DNA of 64,000 bases from Chlorops oryzae (taxonomy: Eukaryota; Arthropoda; Insecta; Diptera; Chloropidae). The notes under the pieces were generated by a model. That model worked only from the letters and a program-made list of their open reading frames with translations. It had not been told where the DNA came from and did no database searches. The stretch is taken from NCBI GenBank assembly GCA_020466095.1, contig CM035808.1:15968785-16032784 (forward strand), in the 5' to 3' direction. Position numbers and translations under genes: made by a program. Of the stretch, positions 10,336-19,660 are shown piece after piece (the first letter of the stretch is position 1; each line of letters begins with the position of its first letter).

Positions 10336-11972
10336 ATGAAATTGCTCGTCGTTTTTGTTATATTAGCATCGGGAGCTAACTATCTGGAGGCTCAAACAAA
10401 TTATTGCAGCGCATCAGTATGTCCAAATGGACGACAACATATTGCATGTGGAAATAATGGTGTAAGTTCAACGGAAAATTTACACCCCGATTCTAAATAT
10501 TCCCCGGGTATTTTTACGTTTTTATTTCTATAATTCTGCTCTTCAAAACACACTGGAGAAGTGCATATACAGGAACCAAGAATTTTGAACAGTTTTAAGT
10601 AAAGGTAATCAAATTTTTTCTTTTATTAATGCTTAGAATATTTCCTTTTACGGCGGAGAAAAATTTCTAAAGAAAAAACTTCTGGGGAATGGTTATTTAG
10701 AATAGGTCTAGACAGTGCCGTAGCAATTCTGTTTTGCGTGAGGGGGAAAAATTATTTTTCCAATTTGCGTGGGGGGGCAAAATTATTTTTTCAATTTTAT
10801 TCATGGGCAAAAACAAAAATGCGTGGGGGGGGACAAAGCCCCCTCTTGCCCCTATGGTTGCTACGGCACTGGGTCTACAAATATTTAGGTAATTTAAAAT
10901 TCTTTTAACTGTAATAAATGGCTTGACGGCCTCTGTGCTGTAGTTGGCTGAGATGTCGACTTACGAAGCAAGAGACTCTGGGTTCGACTCCCAGCTGAGG
11001 TCTTGGCTGTTTATGTCGTTTTCTCTGTTCGTGTTTTTCTTTGGTTTCCCATGATTTGTGGTATCACAACGGGCCCATGTGAGACCTAAGTGTGTCACCC
11101 TTGGTGGCAGCCATACTTACCTAACTCAACCTAACCTAACCTAACCTAACCTAACCTAACCTAACCTAACCTAACCTAACCTAACCTACCTAACCTAATA
11201 AAATGCTATTTTTTAAAAATTTTATTGAAAGGCGTTCTCACGGCAATGTGCCGCTAATGCAAGATTGGTGCCCATCTCACCTGGACTTCGACGCAATATC
11301 GTATTAAAGCATAACAATTTAAGACAACGTGTTGCTAGTGGCAATTTAAATGGTTTTCCATCAGCTTCTCAAATGGCTACGATGCAATGGGACAATGAGT
11401 TGGCGTATCTGGCCCAGCTTAATGTCAAGCAGTGTGTCATGCAACACGACAGTTGCCGAAGTACCAACAGTTTCCCATACGCTGGCCAAAATCTGGCAGT
11501 GACAAGTTTTTCGGGCGTTCAGAGGACGGTCAATTTGATTGCAATGCGACACATTCAAAGCTGGTTCAATGAATTCCGGGATGCAACGTATGCGATGTTG
11601 AGTAGCTATCCAATGAATAGTGGGTAAGAAATCGATTTGATTCCATCTCTTCCAGTTGATGTTTCAAAAGATTCATTGTCGTTTTTTTTTTTGTTTTTTT
11701 TTTTTTTTTTTTTTGACGATTTCAGAGTCAAGATTGGCCACTTCACGCAAATGATGCAGGCAAAGGCAAATCGTATCGGATGTGCTATACTGCGCCAGAG
11801 ACGGAATCGGATGGTTCAACAATTTATGGCTTGTAATTATGCATTGACCAATGTGATTAATCGGCCGGTGTACGTAAATGGACCGGCTGCCTCCGATTGT
11901 AACTCTGGTACAAATCCCAATTTTAATGCCTTATGTTCAACGGCCGAGGCATACAATTTGAATGTTATTTAA
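10336..11972 (+). CDS. Antigen 5-related CAP-domain secreted protein, copy 1
   Basis: This is a secreted protein of the CAP superfamily (antigen 5/CRISP/PR-1), a large fly family common in salivary gland, gut and male reproductive tissue; the specific role is unknown. Exons 10336-10461, 11232-11623 and 11726-11972 give 254 residues, usual for the family. Residues 1-19 are a hydrophobic signal peptide. A cysteine-rich N-terminus follows (NYCSASVCPNG, ACGNNG), then the CAP domain with MQWDNELAYLA, HDSCRST, YAGQNLA, the signature GHFTQMMQAKANRIGCA and a final MACNYALTNVINRPVY. Phases are 0 and 2. The acceptor of exon 3 follows a long T-run. Intron 1 contains a MITE and a SINE. The gene faces the second CAP gene tail-to-tail 242 bp away, suggesting an old inverted duplication. 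Confidence 0.93.
10713..10871. mobile_element. Short hAT-like MITE in CAP gene 1 intron
   Basis: The 159-bp element has inverted ends CAGTGCCGTAGCAAnnnT and G-rich subterminal stretches (GTGGGGGG). It is flanked by 8-bp near-perfect duplications GGTCTAGA (10705-10712) and GGTCTACA (10872-10879). CAGTGCCGTAGC-type ends are typical of hAT MITEs. A degraded stretch at about 15975-16150 shares the GGGGCAAAGCCCCCT core and may be a relative. Confidence 0.82.
10929..11197 (+). mobile_element. tRNA-derived SINE with (CCTAA)n tail
   Basis: The head looks like a tRNA gene with internal pol III promoter: an A-box-like TAGTTGGCTGAGATG near 10941 and a perfect B box GGTTCGACTCC at 10981-10991. The body contains TATCACAACGGGCCCATG, then AAGTGTGTCACCC, and ends in about 13 units of CCTAA (about 11130-11196). 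The TATCACAACGG-to-tail segment resembles the LINE tail at 62315-62445, as expected if that LINE type mobilises the SINE. Flanking TAATAAA-type words may be a decayed target duplication. It sits in intron 1 of CAP gene 1. Confidence 0.78.
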
Positions 11973-12214
11973 ATGAAAATTAAAACAAATGGAATGGATG
12001 AACGTGTGCAAATAAGATTGATGAAAACTCAAAGTTCAAAGAAGCCAACATTTATTTAAAAAAAAAAAAAAAACTATTAAAAATATTGTATTGATTATAA
12101 TATAATAATTATTGATAAAAATAAGATATTTTTCTCTTTCAATAATTCTTCTTTCAACAATAGAAAAACAACAAACAATTCTTAGGTACAATGTGGTCTT
12201 AAAGACTATTTCTT

Positions 12215-15200
12215 TCAAACATTTTCGAGAATACTATTGTCTAGCTTATTCTGATCTTCTGAATTCTCCTCGTCTTCATATTCGTAGACGGCAACTTTCC
12301 AATCGCAGAGCGCTGGAAACTTTTTGCTTTTCCTATAAACACACTTCGATGCAGTTGGTCCACTTTGGTAGACCGGTTCATCGAGAATGTTGTTGAAATC
12401 GTAATTGCAGGTCATCAGGAACTGACGGTCCTGCGGGCGGTTCTCCTGTATATAACGAATGGCGGCACAGCCCACGCGATGAGCACGATCTGAGACGACC
12501 ATCGTGAAGTGACCAACGGTTTTACTACAAAAAGAAAAACGTTTATGGAAAATGAACCAAATTTTCTTCACAGTTAATCATTTTCAATAAAATGAGGAAA
12601 ATTATTAAAAGAAATAAACTTTAAAAAAATATTTATATTCAGTATGCTTATAAATATTGACCAGATAAAATTTGATCTTTATATGAAAATTTTAAATTAT
12701 ATCTCAATTCAAAGTTAACTGGTAATTAAAGTTAATTTTCTTTCAAAACCAACTCAAAGAAACATTTATTTTTCATAAAAAACTACATCTTCTTTGGCAA
12801 AAACCACGAAAATACGATTAAGAGTTAAGGATTGACCAAAACAAAACAAAAAATACTTTCTTACTGTAAAATGTAAAAAAGTGCGTAAATAGTACCAAAA
12901 ATTTCAGCACTGAAGCTTCAATCGAGCACCTTGCGCTTATTGTTGTTGCTCCTTCAGTTGTCAAATTCGTCGCGCCATTAATGAGTTCGCGTGTGTTTTC
13001 TGTTCGTTTCTAAGTTTTTGCAAAAATTTCCGCTTAAAGTGCGCATTAACAAAGAAAATGTCGGTGAAAAGTGGTTCTTCAATATTCGATTGTTTGTTTT
13101 CATACAAGGAAATGAATGTCCAACGGTTGTGTTTAAAGAAAAGTGCGTGCAAAGCTGCCGGGATTTGTGAAAATGTGACGCGATGTGTCGAATTGCGTGG
13201 AAACGGTAAACTTGAACGTCGGTATAAAAACTTATTGGTAATCGTGAAATGGTTGCGTGTTCGATACATTGTTGCAACGGTTTCCTGCAATTGTTGTATG
13301 ACACAGCCAATTTTCAATAATTAAATGAAAACATGCAGCGAGAATTTACTTTGGTAAAGAAAAACTAAAGACTATTTCGTATGTAGTATTTTTGATAGAA
13401 ATATTTTTTTCTATAGGCTGCAGTGTAGCGGGAAATTGCATAAAATTTGTTCGCTTTCTACAGATCTTCTGTGCTATGTTGGCTTCGCCTACGCTACTTG
13501 TTGATTTGTTGTTTGATGTTTGATTTGTATAAATTGGTGAGTACTCATAACTTATTTGCATACATATATATAAAAAAATACGCAGTCTTTCAAAATGTTT
13601 GAACAATGAAATGGGAGATTTTAAGGAGAAACCGAATGTATCAAAGAAGTGTCTAGGCAGTTGATGGCGAAGAACCTGAAGAGCTCGCATGGTAGAACAT
13701 TTTCAGCCCGATTCTGAATAATCCCATCAAATTTCTTCCCCCAAATACTTAAAAAAGATAAAGTTTACTTTCGAGAAAAGAAAATGCCCCGGGAATTGGT
13801 TCCCCGGAAATATTAAGAATCGGGCTGTTTATAAATCAATACTTATAGCCAAAATCTAGGAAAATTATGCAATTTATTAGAAGATGGACTGCGGGTCCTT
13901 TTTCAGAAATGTTAACGAAATTTCGTTTGAAAGCTCTGATGTCGTTTCATGGGGTTGTTTGAATTAGAGATGGACACGGGCCGGGCCGGGCCTGGGGCCC
14001 GCCGGGCCTAGGTCAAAAATACGGGCTTCGGGCCAAAAAATCAAAAACGGGCTTTTTCCGTGCGGGCCCGGGCCTCAGGTTGAAATCCCGCAGGCCCGTA
14101 GGCCCGAAAAGAGGCCCGCTACATATTAAGCACTGAACAATGTTTTTATCGGAAAGGCACTTATTTCATCTGCGGCCTTTTACATATATCGATTATTGGC
14201 CGATTTTCGATTTGAGAAGAGAAGCACAATTGAAGTTATACGGTTGTGTAAAAGTCGACTTACATTTTCGATGATGAGTAAAAGATAAACAATATGCTAC
14301 AATTAGATGTGTGACCGACCACGAATGTATTAAGATCGCAACGTCCGTTTTGCACTCAATTTTGGTATGCGCTATTGCTAAAGCAACATATAAACATTCA
14401 GCCTGACTGATCAGTCACCCGTGTACTTGTTGATGTACTCTTGCCTATTCATTTAACATCATTTTAGTTCAGCTACGCGATTTTCTGTGCTTTTATTTTT
14501 CTTCTTGTTTTCCTGTTTCTGTGTGCACACTTTTTCACTTCCACCAATAAATTTAAAGATTTCCCTACAAAGTATACGTCAAACGTTGATCTGAGTGAAA
14601 CGATCTGGAAAAATATCGAATTCATTCTGATATTTTGATTGAGTGATTGATGCATCCATCGGTAATTTTTTTTTGATCATTTTTTTCGGGCCGGGCCCGG
14701 TCGGGTATCTTTGAAAATTTTCCGGGCCGGGACAGGCCCGGAAAAATCTGCTTCGGGCCGGGCCGGGCCTCAAAATTGAGGCCCGTGCCCATCTCTAGTT
14801 TGAATACGAGGGTCTACTATAAACATCTTGTGAAGGTGGAATTAGTTGCTTCCCTTTTGCTTTATGAAATTCCTGCTACCCCCTTTGTGTACATATCGCA
14901 CTCAGGCAACTAAAGTGACACAACTCAAAATTTATGAATTTCGAGATATGCTATGAATCTTGTTCTCAAGTCACCTGTCTACCTGCAGGAAAAATTCCAT
15001 TCTGTTTTTCTTATTATAAAAGGCCAAACAAAAGCCATAATGGCTTTCTTCTTGCTTTGATTGACACTGCGATGCATTTTGTTTTTCGCGTTTTCTGAAA
15101 AATAACAACTTTTGAGTTGTGCCACTTTAGTTACCTGGGTGCGATATGTGAGTACTATAGTCTAATAATACTTTGTGAAGAAGAGACTTTCTGAATTTTG

Positions 15201-18200
15201 CGTTCGTTCTTATCCTGAATCTCAGTTACCTAATGGTTTATACAATTATGAAATCGAATTCTCAAGACCGATTTAAGTCTCCTACGAGGCTAAAGTCCTA
15301 ATCAATCCAATCACTAGAATAAATTTGTTTATACAATTTTGAGTCTCCAAAGGGCTTTAGCGAGTAGTTTTCGAGTACAGCAAAAAAAATAGTACACGAG
15401 ACACAGACAGTGGAGACCGTATCAAAAAAAACCGTGGACTTAGAATACTTATTATTATTTTCATTTAATATTCTTGATTTAATTACTTAATATTTCCATT
15501 AAAAGATACCCAATTTTAAAGGTTTGTCACCAAAAATTTTGGTTTTTTTCCATGTTGATTTGGGAGTAGTCGAAGGTACTTCTGCCCCAGTTCAATTTTA
15601 GCAGGGCACTTTTCACTACACAAATATTGGATTCAGTAAGCAATTTAGTACCGATCGGGTTCGCTTAAGAGGTAAACAAGTTAACAGATCAAAACCTCGT
15701 AAGTACTTTAATAGCTTTAATTTTTTCTTACAACCTAAGAAATCATAAAACATTTAATAAACAACAAAAAAGGGGAAATACCAGGTTTTTCAATTTCGAT
15801 ATTTTTTACACTTCTGAATGAATTTTAAATGATCCAAAAAAAATTTTTTTAGGAAGATTATTTAAAAAGGCTAAAATTTTTTAAAAAAAAATTCAAAAAA
15901 AATAATCAATTGGTTTATTCAAAATAATATGAAAGTAAAAAACTGGCAGTTTGGTAAAAAATTATCTTGGTTAAAAAAGGGGGGGGGGGTTTGAAAAAAA
16001 ATCTTTTCTTTTAATGGCGATTTTTTACCCGTAGAATAATTCCCCGGGTGGGCAAAAATTTTCCAAATTTTTTTCCTTTTATTTTCGAGTTTTTTACCAA
16101 ACCAAGAATTGTGGGGCAAAGCCCCCTGCCCCAGGTTGGTAGCACTGATTTCTAAAGTATGCTTAGGGGGGGTTAAAAATTGGCTCACTGAAACAACTGT
16201 CACAATTCGGTAACCAAACCCTCGCTTTTTCGATTTCACGCAGGTCACGCAAAATTGAACATTACTTTTCATACATTGACTGCTTGCGGCAGTTGGCGCA
16301 GCACACGCGCTTTTAGACTCCTCGCTTAACTATTTCTTGGATTCCTCTTTGTTTCTCTTTATGCTATTTCACCGACTTCTTATGTTGCTCGCTAAACCGA
16401 GTGCACAAAAAATTTTTTGTGCCATTTTACTCGTTATTTAAGATACTCAATGGAACGAATTTAAATGCTCGTTAAATGCGAAACTCGCTAACGCGAATAC
16501 TCGTTAAATCGGAAATCTCCTGTAATTACCGTTTCAATTAAAAGTTTACTATCATACAGGAACACAAGACTTTTATTCAATTTTCCCAAAGACTATGATT
16601 TTGTACTTACGAGGTTTTTGAATAAACTGATCGATATGCTGAATTGAAATATTTTCCATTTGCCGCAAGCATTACACATTGCTGAAAATTTGGTTCTCGA
16701 AATCCAGTAAAAAAAAAACTACGTTTTCCATAGAAGTGCCCAAGTTGCGTTGCGCCGAACACCAACAAGTGGCATTATCCCTTGATTGATAAAAGCTTAA
16801 GGAAAAGGAAAACTCATTGAATCAATGTCATTCCTTGCTCTTTCTCTCTCGTCCTCTCTCACTCTGCGTTTCGCATTTAAAATCTGACAAAATCGACCTT
16901 TAGCCTTCTGTGCCTGTGTCCCCTCGCTCTGTGTGTTTATGAACAAGGGGTTAAGAATATTTCTCCTAGTCAGAAATCTGTTCGTTCTTGTAATTTTGCC
17001 CATTTAAGAACATAATGAGCTGAGATTTTAGAAGTTGTGTGAATATTCTTAAAGTGCTAATTAAGTTCCATTGGGTGAAGTCCTTTAAATGATATAAATG
17101 ATGTTTCAAATGTTCAAAAGCATACATCTAGGTGTTGAATGTAATTTTCTTATGTTGCCCTACACATGAGATATTGATTTTGATTCCTTGGCTCGAGTAG
17201 TTTGTTTTTGATTTGATTTAAAGCATTTCAGCTTTATCTTTAAAAAAAGTTTGAAACAAATTTCGAAATTCAGGGGCGTATGCAGGGGTGATTTTGCGGA
17301 TTCAGACAATCTCCGAAACGCGACGAATCATAAGGGGACATGAGAAAATATTCATGATCAGTGCTCAGATTTTGTTGACTTTTATAAATTTAAAGCATAC
17401 TTTATGGAGTACAAATTTTGTTTAACTCACATAAATAAGATTAAAATCGATTTTTAACTTCAATATGAAGTTTTTTGAAGTTAGAAAAGTGGTTTGAAGT
17501 TTAAACTCCGTAAACCTATTCGCAAAATGTTAGTAAGAAAAATTTTGGCCCCATAAAGTATGCTTTAAATTTATAAAACCAACAAATTCCGAGCCCTGGT
17601 CATGATATAAAATTTTTAGTGCCTAAAATCATCTCAAAATATATTTCTGCCTATACCCCTGTCCAAACTAATAGGCCTTGAGTAAATACCCATTCTGTCT
17701 CACTGGCTATTCCTTCAAACATGAACTTAAAGCGGTAATTTCAAAAACCTCAAAAGTCACTTAATGAAAATTTTTCAGGAACCAATAAAAACTGTTTCAT
17801 AATGCAAAACAAAAATGTTTTTAAGGAATTTTTTATGCTTAACTTAGTATTTGAGTGCTAAAAGTTAAAACAGCGTGCAATGTTCATATTTTATTAACAG
17901 AAATAATGAAAAAAATTTAAACAAATTTTAATGACTTTTTGCAATTTTAAGCCACTAGATGCACTCTTCAGGTTGAACTTTTTCCACATTTTTGTTCTCT
18001 TATTCAATACCAACAATTTTGCTACATGCACCAAATGAATATCCCGTTAACGGTTAACGAGATCTATTATGCGGTCTCTTGATAGAACTCTTTTGAGTAG
18101 TTTTTGAGTAGAGAAAAGCTCAGAAATTTTCCACTTAACGAAATCTTGGGCTCCATTCATGATTATCTTACGAAATACTAATGTACTTTCAGAGGCTTTT

Positions 18201-19529
18201 AACTGCCAGTGAGAATTTTTTGCATCAAAAGAAATAAAATTATTGAAATGAAGATTTCATTGTTAATCCCAATTGAATAGCGTCGATGAGTCATTTACGG
18301 AGTGATAATATACATACGAATGGGTATGGTTTTGAAGATCGGCTTAGCTGCCAAGAGACTCGAATATGTTTTACGAGTAGGTAGGTATTCTACGCAAATG
18401 TAAATTTTTGAATCGGCGGCTTCTTATGATTCTCATTTATTTGTTCTGCTGGCTGTTCTGGTCAGGTTTTGCGCCAAGGAACAATGGTTCAAAAACTGGA
18501 TTACATTGATTCCCTCATCGCAAAAGACTACACAAAATTAAAAATATAAAACAAAACAATTGCCAAGAATCAAATGAAATATTTTTAGAAAGTTTTCGTC
18601 ATATTTATTATGTTCGAATTTCAAAGCTTAAACATTGAACACGAATTCTTGTAAAATGTCCTCTTAAAATCACGGAACTGTTTCTATGAGAAAATCTATT
18701 CGAAATATTGATGTCCCTTGTTGAAAAATGTTATCGCGTAAATCATCCTTAAATAAAATTCGGCTTTTCATGGAGAAAAAAAAGTTTCTAAATATAAATA
18801 GTTGAAAGCTTACCCTTCTGGATGAAAATAGTAATTGTCGATGTATGTTTGATTGGCATCTTTGAATTCGCGGAACCAATTCAAAATAAATGACTTCATC
18901 CGCCTCGAGTGGGATTTGAATTCGCGTGCAATAAAAAAGTAACCGATATTTTGTCCACTATACAAATAACGTTGGGTATTACGGCATTTGTCATGCGTGA
19001 ACTGACATCGTCGGACATGCAAGGACGCTAGGTACTCCAATTCATTATCCCACTTCAATATGGGCATATGCGATGCTGGCTCATAGCCCTCAACCAGTCC
19101 TGAAGCGATACGAGAACGAGCCAAATTGTGCATATCTAAAATCAAATTACGCCGGCGCTGGCTCATATACAGCAAATGGGGTTTCCTGCCACATGTTGGC
19201 CCGAATGTACCGTTATTATGGCAGCCCGTATGCAATTGCTGAATGATATGCGTACCGTTGTACATTTCACACAGCGAAGGCTCACAGTACGGTTTGGTTA
19301 TATCGACAACTTCATCGAAATCCTTCACTTTTGGAATCTCATCGTCGGTGGTGAAATTTGTTATTGTTGTATATGTTTGCTTTACGGTTTCCGATTTTTG
19401 TTGTTGCTGCTCCTTTTCGTCACATTATTTTGTATTATTTTTACTTATTTCGTCGCTACCGTTCACAATATGCCACAATATTGCCAATGTTGGCATCAGC
19501 AAAAACACATTTATCGAAAATATTTTCAT
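12215..19529 (-). CDS. Antigen 5-related CAP protein, copy 2, with in-frame stop
   Basis: This is a second CAP-superfamily gene on the minus strand, with exons 19529-18814 and 12524-12215 joined in phase 2 across a 6,289-bp intron. The start at 19529 gives a signal peptide (MKIFSINVFLLMPTLAIL) followed by NGSDEISKNNTK and then an in-frame TAA at 19425-19427. The same frame continues through an acidic/Gln-rich linker into a complete CAP domain: CHNNG, LKWDNELEYLASLHVRRC, HDKCRNT, YSGQNIG, GHFTMVVSDRAHRVGCA and TCNYDFNNILDEPVY, with an acidic C-terminal tail. Without the stop the product would be about 340 residues. A start at Met 19328 would avoid the stop but lose the signal peptide. It may be a nonsense allele, stop readthrough or a sequence error. 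Copy 1 is 242 bp away, convergent. AATAAA on the minus strand at 12054-12049 could serve as its polyadenylation signal. Confidence 0.82.
13704..13827. mobile_element. MITE, short copy of the CAGCCCGATTCTG family
   Basis: The 124-bp element starts CAGCCCGATTCTGAATA and ends with AATCGGGCTG, with TTT on both sides. It is a deletion derivative of the family member at 9004-9242: both keep the CCCCGGGAAT and TTTACTTTCGAGAA blocks. It lies in the long intron of CAP gene 2. Confidence 0.7.
13965..14797. mobile_element. Non-autonomous hAT-like element with GGGCC-rich ends
   Basis: The 833-bp element has ends TAGAGATGGACACGGGCC and (inverted) TAGAGATGGGCACGGGCC, and a perfect 8-bp duplication GTTTGAAT (13957-13964 and 14798-14805). 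Both ends carry many GGGCC/GGCCCG repeats over 100-130 bp, far more GC-rich than the surroundings. The 500-bp middle is ordinary AT-rich sequence with no transposase reading frame. It is an insertion in the long intron of CAP gene 2. Confidence 0.85.
14891..15149. mobile_element. MITE with about 42-bp inverted ends
   Basis: The left end ACATATCGCACTCAGGCAAC continues AACTAAAGTGACACAACTC, and the right end is its inverse with four or five mismatches. The total is about 259 bp. I cannot settle the target duplication or superfamily. The interior is non-coding. It lies in the long intron of CAP gene 2. Confidence 0.65.
15150..17270. other. Part of the CAP gene 2 intron without clear features
   Basis: AT-rich sequence with poly-A and poly-T runs and a G9 run at about 15969. 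A G/C-biased patch at about 15975-16150 with GGGGCAAAGCCCCCT resembles the MITE at 10713-10871 but lacks a clear left end. Nothing codes convincingly on either strand. Confidence 0.35.
17271..17661. mobile_element. hAT-like MITE (CAGGGGCGTATGC ends) hosting another MITE
   Basis: The left end CAGGGGCGTATGCAGGGG and right end CTGCCTATACCCCTG are inverted relatives. Flanks TCGAAATT and TCCAAACT match at 6 of 8 positions, consistent with an old 8-bp duplication. About 150 bp belong to this element; the rest is the nested MITE at 17359-17598, which must have inserted later. Confidence 0.6.
17359..17598. mobile_element. hAT-like MITE, CAGGGCTCGGATTTTG family, copy 1
   Basis: The 240-bp element has TIRs CAGTGCTCAGATTTTGTTG / CAGGGCTCGGAATTTGTTG extending about 60 bp through AAATTTAAAGCATACTTTATGG. 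Flanks TTCATGAT and GTCATGAT agree at 7 of 8 positions. The same family recurs at 29351-29590, 36235-36478, 56305-56680 (interrupted) and as fragments at about 41966-42040 and 43090-43170, making it the most frequent element in the window. Confidence 0.82.
17662..18813. other. Distal part of the CAP gene 2 intron
   Basis: AT-rich intron sequence with no coding pattern or recognisable repeat. The splice donor of CAP gene 2 exon 1 lies at its right edge (minus-strand GTAAGC ending at 18813). Confidence 0.4.
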
Positions 19530-19639
19530 CGTTTTTGAAATCGCTCGTCTCGATCGTCTTCTAATTTTCTTCTTCGTCTTCTTAACTTAATTCTAACGAA
19601 CTACGATCTTGAAGATTTCTAAGCGCTCGAAAGCGCGTT

Positions 19640-19660
19640 CTGTGAACGACTGATGCTTAT
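19640..19660 (-). promoter_or_regulatory. Candidate initiator of CAP gene 2
   Basis: On the minus strand ATCAGTCGTTC matches the arthropod initiator TCAGTY, with the A at 19651. This would give a 5' UTR of about 120 bases before the start codon at 19529. No good TATA box is at the expected distance, and no clear downstream element is visible. Confidence 0.35.

Noticed and set aside
11130..11196. Interstitial telomere (TTAGG)n site
   Set aside because: The array directly follows a SINE body, as the one at 62368 follows a LINE 3' end, and higher flies do not use TTAGG telomeres; a retroposon tail is simpler.
15975..16150. Complete MITE related to 10713-10871
   Set aside because: Shares the GGGGCAAAGCCCCCT core but I could not define a left end or target duplication.
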